Part shown: positions 57,201 through 64,000 of the stretch, in pieces
Layout of the letters: every line of letters starts with the position of its first letter
How positions within the stretch are numbered: the first letter of the stretch is position 1
The notes under the pieces: generated by a model
What the model saw: the letters and a program-made list of their open reading frames with translations, nothing else
The model's database searches: none
What the model was told of the DNA's origin: nothing
From: Stutzerimonas stutzeri
Lineage (GTDB): Bacteria; Pseudomonadota; Gammaproteobacteria; Pseudomonadales; Pseudomonadaceae
Reading direction: 5' to 3'
Assembly (NCBI RefSeq): GCF_024448715.1
Contig: NZ_JAMOHZ010000001.1
Coordinates: 62,001-126,000 of the forward strand
Length of the DNA: 64,000 nucleotides
Made by a program: the position numbers and the translations under genes

Positions 57201-58955
57201 TCACTTGGGAGAAGGGATGCTGCCGGATTCGTCCAGGCTGCGTAGAAAATCGAAATCGCAGCCTTGATCGGCTTGCGTGACGGTGTCCAGAAACAGCTTG
57301 CGATATCCGCGCCCATCGCCTTCCCGCGGCTCTGGCAGCGTCAGGGACTGGCGGCGGCGGGCCATTTCTTCATCGCTCACCAGCAACTCGAGTTTGCGTT
57401 CGCTTACGCTCAGGCGCAGGCGGTCGCCACTCTCGATCAGCGCCAAAGGCCCGCCAACGGCCGCCTCCGGCGTGACATGCAGAATGATGGTGCCACCCGC
57501 CGTGCCGCTCATGCGTCCGTCGGAAATCCGCACCATGTCCTTCACACCGGCGCGCGCCAGCTTGCGCGGGATCGGGATATATCCGGCTTCCGGCATCCCA
57601 GGCGCGCCTTTCGGGCCGATGTTTTTGAGTACCAGAATGTCGTCGGCGTTGACATCGAGGTCCGGGTCGTCGACACGCTGAGCGAGATCCTCCAGGCCAT
57701 CGAATACCACCACGCGACCTTCGTGCTCCATCAGCTCGGCACTCGCCGCCGATTGCTTGATGATCGCCCCGTCCGGCGCAAGGTTGCCGCGCAGAAAAGC
57801 GATGCCGCCCTGCGGATAGATCGGGTTATCCAGCGGGCGCACAACCTCCTGCGGAAAGGCGGCGATTTCGTCGAGCTCTTCACCCAGCGTGCGCCCGGTC
57901 ACCGTCAGTGCATCGAGGTGCAGGAAGGGCCGCAGTTCGCGCAGTATGGGCGCCAGCCCGCCGGCCTTGTGCAGGTCTTCCATGTAATACGTACCGGACG
58001 GTTTGAGATTGACCAGGACCGGAATATTGCGACCGAGCGCGTCGACTTGATCCATGTCGATGTGAATACCGCAACGGCCGGCGATCGCCGCCAGATGCAC
58101 GATGCCGTTGGTCGAACCGCCAATGGCCAGCAGCACCATCAGCGCGTTCTCGAAGGCCTTTTTGGTCAGAATGCGGTCAGGCGTCATTCCCGACTGGATC
58201 ATCTTCACCGCCTGCGTGCCGGTGCGCTCGGCAATGCGGATGCGGTCGGCGGTGACCGCCGGTGGCGTGGCGCCGCCTGGCAGCATCATGCCCAGCGCCT
58301 CGGTAACGCAGGCCATGGTGCTGGCGGTGCCCATCACCGAGCAGGTGCCGACGCTGGCTACCAACTGGTCGTTGACCTCTGTGATTTCCTGTTGGTCGAT
58401 CTCCTCGCCGCGGTACATGCCCCAGAAGCGTCGGCAGTCAGTACAGGCACCGACGCGCACGCCGCGGTGGGAGCCGGTCAACATCGATCCGCTGACAAGT
58501 TGGATGGCCGGCACGCCAGCGCTCGCGGCACCCATCAATTGAGCCGGGACGGTCTTGTCGCAGCCGCCGATGAGCACCACCGCATCGATTGGCAGGGCGC
58601 GGATCATTTCCTCGGTGTCCATCGACATGAGATTGCGCAGGAACATGCTGTTGGGGTGGGCGAAGCTTTCGTGTATCGAAATCGTCGGAAAGTCCACCGG
58701 CAGCCCGCCGGCCAGCATCACCCCGCGCTTGACCGCTTCGATCAGCTGCGGCGCGTTGCCGTGGCAGGGGTTGAAGCCGCTGCCTGTGTTGGTGATGCCG
58801 ACGATGGGCCGCGACAGGGCGTCGTCGGAATAGCCGGCGCCTTTGATGAAGGCTTTGCGCAGAAACAGTGAAAATTCCGCATCGCCGTAGTTAGTCAATC
58901 CCTTGCTCATGCCTTGCGCGGGATGCTTGGCCTTGTTGTCATTGTTTTCGGTCAT
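57201..58955 (-). CDS. IlvD/Edd-family dehydratase, sugar-acid type (arabinonate dehydratase-like)
   Basis: A 584-residue Fe-S dehydratase. Cluster cysteines are C64 (FNPCHGNAP), C132 (IGGCDKTVPAQ) and C205 (VGTCSVMGTAST). Length, and the MGMYRGEEID-like WGMYRGEEIDQQEI segment, fit the sugar-acid (arabonate/xylonate/gluconate) branch better than IlvD of valine synthesis. It would convert an aldonate or similar to its 2-keto-3-deoxy form. The ATG at 58953-58955 follows GAGGAAACGCC. It is probably co-transcribed with the LacI gene 71 bases upstream and the FAH gene downstream. Confidence 0.85.
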   Translation of the reverse strand: MTENNDNKAKHPAQGMSKGLTNYGDAEFSLFLRKAFIKGAGYSDDALSRPIVGITNTGSGFNPCHGNAPQLIEAVKRGVMLAGGLPVDFPTISIHESFAHPNSMFLRNLMSMDTEEMIRALPIDAVVLIGGCDKTVPAQLMGAASAGVPAIQLVSGSMLTGSHRGVRVGACTDCRRFWGMYRGEEIDQQEITEVNDQLVASVGTCSVMGTASTMACVTEALGMMLPGGATPPAVTADRIRIAERTGTQAVKMIQSGMTPDRILTKKAFENALMVLLAIGGSTNGIVHLAAIAGRCGIHIDMDQVDALGRNIPVLVNLKPSGTYYMEDLHKAGGLAPILRELRPFLHLDALTVTGRTLGEELDEIAAFPQEVVRPLDNPIYPQGGIAFLRGNLAPDGAIIKQSAASAELMEHEGRVVVFDGLEDLAQRVDDPDLDVNADDILVLKNIGPKGAPGMPEAGYIPIPRKLARAGVKDMVRISDGRMSGTAGGTIILHVTPEAAVGGPLALIESGDRLRLSVSERKLELLVSDEEMARRRQSLTLPEPREGDGRGYRKLFLDTVTQADQGCDFDFLRSLDESGSIPSPK

Positions 58956-59026
58956 GGCGTTTCCTCTCGATGGGTTGGAACGATGCCGCAGCGCTCGGCA
59001 CACAGTGACGACGCGGCAGGGTGGGC

Positions 59027-60073
59027 TTACTCGGGCCTGGTCGGAGCTGGGCCCGAGCTACCCCGTGCTACAAGTTCGGTAGTTGTCTCGATCAGGCCGA
59101 TGGGTCTCTTGCCCGCAAGAGCTTCGAGCAGATAAGCGCCGGCATAAGCGCCTATCTGCGCAAGATCCACGCGAATGGTGGTTAACGGTGGGGACATGTA
59201 CTTGGCGTAATCGAAGTCGTTGAAGCCGACTACCGAAATATCTTCGGGCACACGGACGCCCAGGTTCTTGGCGGCCAGCAGTGCGCCGAACGCCAGCAGG
59301 TCATTGGCGCAAATGACAGCTGTCGGCCGCTCCGGGCCTCGCAGCAGACGCTGCATGGCCACGATCGCGCTTTCAAGCGTAAGGTCAGCCGCCACGCGCC
59401 ATTGGGCGGGTAGGTCCAAACCCTCTTCGGCGAGGCGCGCCTGGGTGCCTGCGATCCGGTCACCGACACGGTCGTTGAACGACCGTTCGTTGACGATCAT
59501 GGCGAACTTGCGGTGCCCCAGGGAAAGCAGATGTTCGACCATCTGCCGCGCAACGACGACGTTGTCGAAGCCGACACTGGGGCGATCACTGTCCTGCGAC
59601 CAGGCCTGGACGCAGGGAATCCGCTTGCGGTCGATCAGATCCCACATCTTCGGATCGTGGGTGCGGCCAACCACCATCAGGGCGTCCACGCCATGCTCCA
59701 GCATGGTCTGCACTTCCTTCAGCTCGACTTGCGAATCGAAGCCGAAACTGGCGACCAGCAGGGTGTAGCCGGCCTCATGCACCGTCTGCTGAAAGGCTGC
59801 GAGCGGGCGGGAAAACGTTTCTGTTGCGAGTGTGGGGACGACTGCTCCGATGGTCATGCTGCGCCGTGAAGCCAATGTCCTCGCCGCCGCGTTAAGTACA
59901 TAGCCGAGCTCATCGCAGGCGCGCTGAACAGCGTGGCGCTTGTCGTCGCTGACCGTCGCGCTACCATTGATAACCCGCGATACGGTAGCCGTCGACACAC
60001 CTGCCAGTCGGGCAACGTCTTGCAGGCTGGCACGTGACAGCAATGACGAGAAGCCAGGTACCGAATCAGCCAT
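59027..60073 (-). CDS. LacI-family transcriptional repressor
   Basis: A 348-residue repressor. The N-terminal helix-turn-helix [20 protein letters not shown] with the hinge helix ([13 protein letters not shown]) is classic. The periplasmic-binding-protein-like core has [16 protein letters not shown] and [20 protein letters not shown] at 60071-60073 follows AAGGACACAGAA. It faces an enolase-superfamily and TctCBA operon across 216 bases holding three fitting palindromes. It likely derepresses both transcripts in response to a sugar acid. Confidence 0.93.
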   Translation of the reverse strand: MADSVPGFSSLLSRASLQDVARLAGVSTATVSRVINGSATVSDDKRHAVQRACDELGYVLNAAARTLASRRSMTIGAVVPTLATETFSRPLAAFQQTVHEAGYTLLVASFGFDSQVELKEVQTMLEHGVDALMVVGRTHDPKMWDLIDRKRIPCVQAWSQDSDRPSVGFDNVVVARQMVEHLLSLGHRKFAMIVNERSFNDRVGDRIAGTQARLAEEGLDLPAQWRVAADLTLESAIVAMQRLLRGPERPTAVICANDLLAFGALLAAKNLGVRVPEDISVVGFNDFDYAKYMSPPLTTIRVDLAQIGAYAGAYLLEALAGKRPIGLIETTTELVARGSSGPAPTRPE

Positions 60074-60141
60074 TTCTGTGTCCTTCTGATTGCCGCTGAG
60101 CAAATGTTGTTTGACATTAGGAAAAACCGAAACTAAGTTTT

Positions 60142-60155
60142 TGTAAACGCTTACA
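60142..60155. promoter_or_regulatory. LacI-family operator O1
   Basis: TGTAAACGCTTACA: TGTAA and TTACA arms around the central CG, the usual LacI/GalR-type half-sites. It lies 69 bases from the repressor gene start. Confidence 0.75.
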
Positions 60156-60172
60156 TCGTATTATTTTGCAAA

Positions 60173-60186
60173 TGTAAGCGATTACA
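60173..60186. promoter_or_regulatory. LacI-family operator O2
   Basis: TGTAAGCGATTACA, the same arms and centre as O1 and 31 bases from it (about three DNA turns), so two dimers would sit on one face. Confidence 0.75.
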
Positions 60187-60250
60187 TAGCTGCTTTAACT
60201 CCCCTAAAACGCCTTTATCAGTAAGTAATTAGGACAGTTGAGACAGGGAA

Positions 60251-60264
60251 TGAAAGCGCTTACA
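60251..60264. promoter_or_regulatory. LacI-family operator O3
   Basis: TGAAAGCGCTTACA, one arm degenerate, 78 bases from O2 and 26 bases before the enolase-superfamily start codon. It is suited to blocking rightward transcription or to looping with O1/O2. Confidence 0.65.
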
Positions 60265-60282
60265 TCGGAATCCGAGATGAGG

Positions 60283-60290
60283 AACAACAA
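60283..60290 (+). promoter_or_regulatory. Hfq/Crc-type CA motif at the enolase-superfamily start
   Basis: GAGGAACAACAATGG: AACAACAA fits AANAANAA and overlaps both the ribosome-binding site GAGG side and the ATG itself. Confidence 0.55.
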
Positions 60291-61441
60291 TGGCAATAAT
60301 CAGCTCCATCTCTGTTTGTGCAGCCCGCGTGCCGCTGGATCGGGTCACTTCATTTTCCAATCGCACGGTTCACGCCCGGGACTACGGTCTGGTGAAAGTG
60401 ACATCCATCGACGGTGTGACCGGCATCGGTTTCTGCTACGTCGGCAGTGCCGGGGGCGAGCTGCTACCGATCGCGGTGGAGAAGCTGCTGGCGCCAGTGC
60501 TGCTCGGCCGCGATTCGCTGGACGTCGAGGCGCTGTGGCGGGAGATGTACCAAGAGGCACTGCTGCAGGGCCGGGCTGGCGTCGTCATGCGTGCCATCAG
60601 CATTCTCGACACCGCCCTCTGGGATCTTAATGCGCGCAGCGCCGGCCTGCCGCTGCACCGTTACCTCGGTGCGGCCAGTGCCGACCGGGTGCCGGCCTAC
60701 GCCAGCGGTGGTTACTACCTCGACGGCAAAACTCCCGAATTGCTTGGCGAGGAGATGGCGCACTACGTGTCGCTCGGCTTCAAGGCGGTGAAGATGAAAA
60801 CCGGCCGCCTCTCGCCGAAGGAAGAAGAAGCGCGAGTCGCGGCGGCGCGCGAGGCCATCGGCCCCGACGTCGAGCTGATGCTGGACGTCAACAACGGCTG
60901 GAGCGACGTCACCCAAGCGCTGCAATACGTCCGTCGGTTCGAGCGCTATACCCCGAGCTTCGTCGAGGAGCCTTTCCTGGTCGACGACATCGACAGCCAC
61001 GCACGGCTGGCGCGGGCCACACCGATTCCCATCGCCACCGGCGAGGTGGAGGTTGGCCGCTGGCGTCACAAGGAGCTGCTCGACAAGGGCGGCGCGGCCA
61101 TCCTGCAGACCGACGCGGTGGTCTGCGGCGGCATCACCGAATGGCGACGCATCGCCGCGATGGCCGCCGGCTACGGTGTGCCGATGTACCCGCACTGGTT
61201 CCACGACGTACACGCACCGCTGGTGGCGGCGACCCCGAACGCCGGCTACGTGGAGTTCTTCTGGGACGACCAGGTCCTTAACTTCCGTCGCCTGATCGAC
61301 CGGCAACTGCAGCAGGAGGATGGTTACATCAAGCTGCACCAAACCCCAGGGCTCGGTTTCAACTTCGACGAGCAGGCCATTGCGCGCTATTCGATCGGCG
61401 CTGACAACCAACCCTGGATGACACTCGAAAACAACCGTTGA
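60290..61441 (+). CDS. Enolase-superfamily enzyme (mandelate racemase / muconate lactonizing type)
   Basis: A 383-residue enzyme with the N-terminal capping domain (about 1-125) and a TIM-barrel. The KxK motif is K168-x-K170 (KAVKMK). Metal ligands are probably D199 (LMLDVNNGW), E226 (VEEPF) and E252 (ATGEVE). A His is available in PHWFHDVH (H302, with H305 and H308 near). Lys and His bases on both faces put it in the mandelate-racemase-like subgroup, which includes sugar-acid dehydratases and racemases. The substrate is not identifiable. It is divergent from the LacI gene, preceded by operator O3, with transporter genes downstream. Confidence 0.85.
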   Translation: MAIISSISVCAARVPLDRVTSFSNRTVHARDYGLVKVTSIDGVTGIGFCYVGSAGGELLPIAVEKLLAPVLLGRDSLDVEALWREMYQEALLQGRAGVVMRAISILDTALWDLNARSAGLPLHRYLGAASADRVPAYASGGYYLDGKTPELLGEEMAHYVSLGFKAVKMKTGRLSPKEEEARVAAAREAIGPDVELMLDVNNGWSDVTQALQYVRRFERYTPSFVEEPFLVDDIDSHARLARATPIPIATGEVEVGRWRHKELLDKGGAAILQTDAVVCGGITEWRRIAAMAAGYGVPMYPHWFHDVHAPLVAATPNAGYVEFFWDDQVLNFRRLIDRQLQQEDGYIKLHQTPGLGFNFDEQAIARYSIGADNQPWMTLENNR

Positions 61442-61466
61442 GCAACGAAAAGAATCACCCGCTGTA

Positions 61467-61493
61467 GGGGCGGCGGCGCACGGTTGCCGCCCC
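61467..61493. other. Intercistronic stem-loop
   Basis: GGGGCGGC (61467-61474) pairs with GCCGCCCC (61486-61493) across an 11-base loop, between the enolase-superfamily gene and tctC. No T-tract follows. It could tune the ratio of enzyme to binding-protein mRNA. Confidence 0.5.
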
Positions 61494-61533
61494 TGACCAC
61501 GTCTGGGCTTGAGTGGCCCAACACGATAAATCC

Positions 61534-61541
61534 AACAAGAA
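61534..61541 (+). promoter_or_regulatory. Hfq/Crc-type CA motif before tctC-like gene
   Basis: AACAAGAA fits AANAANAA and stands just upstream of the GTGGAG ribosome-binding site of the binding-protein gene. Confidence 0.5.
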
Positions 61542-61557
61542 ATGTGGAGTGAGCGAA

Positions 61558-62529
61558 ATGAAGATCAACCAGAAACTGTCCGCTGCCGTCCTGACCGCCG
61601 TTACGGCGTTTTCAGTTCCCTTTGCCGCCCAGGCGGAATACGTCGCTGGTGATGAAATCGCCGTGTTGCAGGGCTTCAAGCCGGGCGGCGGTAGCGACGT
61701 GCTGGCGCAACTGGTACAGCCGTATCTCACCAAGAGTCTGGGCGCCAATTTCGTCAACGAGTACATCCCGGGGGCGACCGGCGCGATCGCCTGGACGCGC
61801 CTGGCCAAGCAGTCGAAGAAGGATGGCTCGGTCATCAGCATCACCAACACACCCATGCTGATGACCAACTACATCATGAACGACGCGATCACCTACAACA
61901 TCGACGAGCTGACGCCGATCGCCAATGTGGTCACCGACCCGGGTATCGCCGTGGTGGCCAAGGACAGCCCCTATAACACCATCGAGGATCTGCTCGCCGC
62001 GGCCAAGGAGAAGCCCGGGCGGATCACCGTTGGCAATTCCGGTATGGGCGGCGATGACTTCTTCACCACGCTATTGCTCGAGAAGGCCACGGGTCTGTCG
62101 TTCCAAAAGGTGCCATTCCAAGGCGACGGTCCGTCGTCCACCGCTGCGATGGGTAACAAGATCGATGTCAGCTTCAACAACGTCGGCACCGTCTACAGCC
62201 AGGTCAAAAGCGGCAACCTCAAGGCGTTGGCGGTCTTTGCGGACAAGCGGGTCGACAGCCTGCCCGACGTGCCAACTCTGAAAGAGAGGGGCGTCGATGT
62301 GGTCGCTGGCTCCTCGCGCGGTTACAGCGCACCGGCCGGGATTCCCGACGAGGCGCGTGACCAGTTGATCGCCGCCTTCGCAGCGCTGAAGAACGACCAG
62401 GCGTTCCTGGCAGATGCGAAGAAGCGCGCCCTCAACATCGACATCGTCACCGGCGAAGACTACGGCCAGATGTTCGAGCGCATGGAGAAGGAGTTCCAAG
62501 GTATTTGGCAGGAAGTCGACGCCAAGTAA
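61558..62529 (+). CDS. Tripartite tricarboxylate transporter, substrate-binding protein (TctC/Bug family)
   Basis: A 323-residue periplasmic protein. The signal peptide is about 1-26 (LSAAVLTAVTAFSVPFAAQA) and the mature part has the Bug-family segments FKPGGGSDVLAQLV, VNEYIPGATGAIAW, RITVGNSGMGGDDFFTTLL and KSGNLKALAVFADKR. It captures a carboxylated substrate for TctAB. ATG 61558 has GGAG nine bases before it. The ligand is presumably the sugar acid or dicarboxylate handled by the neighbouring enzymes. Confidence 0.9.
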   Translation: MKINQKLSAAVLTAVTAFSVPFAAQAEYVAGDEIAVLQGFKPGGGSDVLAQLVQPYLTKSLGANFVNEYIPGATGAIAWTRLAKQSKKDGSVISITNTPMLMTNYIMNDAITYNIDELTPIANVVTDPGIAVVAKDSPYNTIEDLLAAAKEKPGRITVGNSGMGGDDFFTTLLLEKATGLSFQKVPFQGDGPSSTAAMGNKIDVSFNNVGTVYSQVKSGNLKALAVFADKRVDSLPDVPTLKERGVDVVAGSSRGYSAPAGIPDEARDQLIAAFAALKNDQAFLADAKKRALNIDIVTGEDYGQMFERMEKEFQGIWQEVDAK

Positions 62530-62567
62530 CGGTGATGCGATCGCGAACGTAACGAGGGGAAGCGCAG

Positions 62568-63035
62568 ATGAACAAGAATAGGCTGGCACTCGGGCTCTTC
62601 GGTATGGCTCTGGCTGCGGTGTTTTTCGTCAATGCCCAAGGTTATCCGGAGGCGGCCGCGCAGATGCCACTGATTTACTCCGTGGCGGTTGGGCTGCTTG
62701 CCTTGGCGATGGTGTGTACGGAGTTGCTGCGCTGGCGTTCCGCAAGCGGACTTGATGCTGAGCCGCAGGTCGCTACCGAAGAGGGTGCGCCCAAGCCGCG
62801 CTACGCAGTAACCGCCCTGGTCTTCGCCCTGGCCGCGGCCTACGTCGCGGTCATCGGCCCGCTCGGCTATCTATTGTCGACTGCGCTATTCATGGCGCTG
62901 GCGCTGTTAGTGATCCGTACGGTCTCGGTGCGTTTCGCGGTGATCGGCACGGTAGTGCTGGTGGCAGTCGTGTGTCTGGTGTTCGTCCAGTTCCTTGGGC
63001 TTCCCATTCCATTGCTTCCGCCGGCGCTCTCCTGA
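62568..63035 (+). CDS. Tripartite tricarboxylate transporter, small membrane subunit (TctB family)
   Basis: A 155-residue inner-membrane protein with four hydrophobic segments (about 5-22, 35-53, 78-95 and 105-145), as in TctB. The family is poorly conserved, so the call depends largely on its place between tctC- and tctA-like genes. GAGGGGAAGCGCAG stands before the ATG. Confidence 0.85.
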   Translation: MNKNRLALGLFGMALAAVFFVNAQGYPEAAAQMPLIYSVAVGLLALAMVCTELLRWRSASGLDAEPQVATEEGAPKPRYAVTALVFALAAAYVAVIGPLGYLLSTALFMALALLVIRTVSVRFAVIGTVVLVAVVCLVFVQFLGLPIPLLPPALS

Positions 63036-63070
63036 GCGCCATCCTTCCACTCTTCGGTGAGGCCTTTTCC

Positions 63071-64000
63071 GTGGAAAGTTCGATCGTCATGACAGGGTTG
63101 ATCAACGTATTGACCCTCACCAACTTCGCCGCGATTTTCGGCGGCATCCTGCTTGGGCTATTCGTCGGCGCCATGCCTGGGTTGTCCGCCACCATGGCGC
63201 TGGCGCTGTTGCTCCCGCTAACTTTTGGGATGGATCCCGCGACCGGCCTGAGCATGCTGGCCTCGCTCTATGTCGGCGCCTCTTACGGTGGCTCCATTGC
63301 CGCCATCCTGCTGCGCACGCCTGGCACCCCCTCGGCCGCCGCGACCGTGCTCGACGGTTTCCCGATGTGTCAGAAGGGCCAGGCGGGAAAGGCGCTGGGC
63401 ATTTCGCTGTTCGCCTCCTTCATTGGCGGCACCATCAGTGCGTTAGCCCTGCTTATGGCCGCGCCCTTGCTCGGCACCATCGTGGTGGAATTCGGGCCGG
63501 TCGAGCTGTTCGCCATCGCCGTGCTCGGGATCACCATCATCGGCTCGCTGGCGCAAGGGTCGGTAATCAACGGGTTGTTCTCCGGCGTCCTGGGACTGCT
63601 GATCAGCACCGTGGGCATGGACCTGACCACCGGTACGCCACGCATGGCTTTCGGCAACATTAATCTGTTCTCCGGCATCGACTTCACCGTCGCCCTGATC
63701 GGCCTATTCTCGGTTCCGCAGGCGCTGGCGCTGGTGGAAAACTCTAACGCCGCCACTAAGGTCGCCAGCCGCATCACTGACCGGCTGATTCCCAAGCTCT
63801 CCGAACTGAAGGCGTTGATGCCCAACATCCTTCGTTCGAGTGGAATCGGCATCGTGGTCGGTCTGATTCCAGGTACCGGCGGCGATACCGCCAGCTGGTT
63901 CGCCTACAACGAGGCCAAACGCTTCGCCAAGGACAAGAGCGGCTTCGGTAAAGGCGATCCAGCCGGTGTCGCGGCACCTGAGTCGGCGAACAATGCGGTG
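63071..64000 (+). CDS. Tripartite tricarboxylate transporter, large membrane subunit (TctA family), partial
   Basis: Open to the end of the window (310 codons seen of about 500). The large permease starts ESSIVMTGLINVLTLTNFAA and has the signatures GLFVGAMPGLSATMALALLL, YVGASYGGSIAAILLRTPGT, GGTISALALL and IPGTGGDTASWFAYNEAKR. GTG 63071 with GGTGAGG upstream is the likely start, with ATG 63089 as the alternative. It forms the membrane channel with TctB. Confidence 0.9.
   Translation, partial: MESSIVMTGLINVLTLTNFAAIFGGILLGLFVGAMPGLSATMALALLLPLTFGMDPATGLSMLASLYVGASYGGSIAAILLRTPGTPSAAATVLDGFPMCQKGQAGKALGISLFASFIGGTISALALLMAAPLLGTIVVEFGPVELFAIAVLGITIIGSLAQGSVINGLFSGVLGLLISTVGMDLTTGTPRMAFGNINLFSGIDFTVALIGLFSVPQALALVENSNAATKVASRITDRLIPKLSELKALMPNILRSSGIGIVVGLIPGTGGDTASWFAYNEAKRFAKDKSGFGKGDPAGVAAPESANNAV

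Noticed and set aside
57264..58871. 535-codon antisense frame across the IlvD/Edd dehydratase
   Set aside because: Antisense shadow; composition dominated by Arg, His and Gly, no motif.

Overview
The window is a high-GC gammaproteobacterial chromosome segment. It is almost certainly from the Pseudomonadaceae, and a Stutzerimonas/Pseudomonas stutzeri-like genome is my best guess. The pointers are gene content and order (liu, mms and fadBx/fadAx-type clusters, trifunctional PutA with an N-terminal DNA-binding domain, PqqF, a short LOV protein like P. putida SB1-LOV, class II LitR regulators) and several families of REP-type palindromes between genes. No tRNA, rRNA, CRISPR array, insertion sequence or prophage was seen.

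0-24.4 kb is a branched-chain amino acid catabolism hub. The liuABCD operon for leucine (minus strand, 0.1-6.1 kb) diverges from an acyl-CoA synthetase and an AhpD-like gene. Next comes an isoleucine / 2-methyl-branched acyl-CoA module (8.9-18.4 kb): enoyl-CoA hydratase, LysR and AraC regulators in tandem, 3-hydroxyacyl-CoA dehydrogenase, thiolase, acyl-CoA dehydrogenase, CaiB-type CoA-transferase/racemase and acyl-CoA ligase. The valine module mmsA-mmsB-HIBCH-acyl-CoA dehydrogenase (18.6-23.3 kb, minus strand) closes it. Together these cover most steps from branched acyl-CoAs to acetyl-CoA, acetoacetate precursors and propionyl-CoA. HMG-CoA lyase (liuE) and liuR are not in the window. Several of these genes carry AANAANAA (Hfq/Crc-type) motifs beside the ribosome-binding site.

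24.4-46 kb is mixed housekeeping and accessory content: an SDR, HU, a GreA/B-like protein, PutA, a decayed AhpD-family remnant, a membrane-anchored EEP-family protein, a secreted GH5 glycosidase with a duplicated N-terminal module, a class V aminotransferase, a UV-damage endonuclease (uvsE) divergent from an SF1 helicase, GST, LysR, azoreductase plus SugE/Gdx-type SMR exporter, a GntR regulator divergent from a polar amino-acid ABC transporter, and a class III sirtuin.

46.3-53.7 kb is a probable light-response island: photolyase, two class II LitR (MerR-type) regulators, a DUF523/DUF1722 protein, a TIGR01777 epimerase, ferrochelatase and a short LOV blue-light photoreceptor. The divergent intergenic region at 49.7-50.0 kb has three TGTACA-N12-TGTA(C/A/T)(A/G) repeats, one overlapping a plausible promoter. 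This is the strongest regulatory signal in the window.

53.8-64 kb has an orphan pqqF, then a sugar-acid-type catabolic locus. An FAH-family hydrolase, an IlvD/Edd-family dehydratase and a LacI-family repressor (minus strand) diverge from an enolase-superfamily enzyme and a tripartite tricarboxylate transporter (tctC-tctB-tctA, the last cut by the window end). The LacI/enolase intergenic region carries three TGTAA-type operator palindromes. The substrate is not identifiable from sequence alone.
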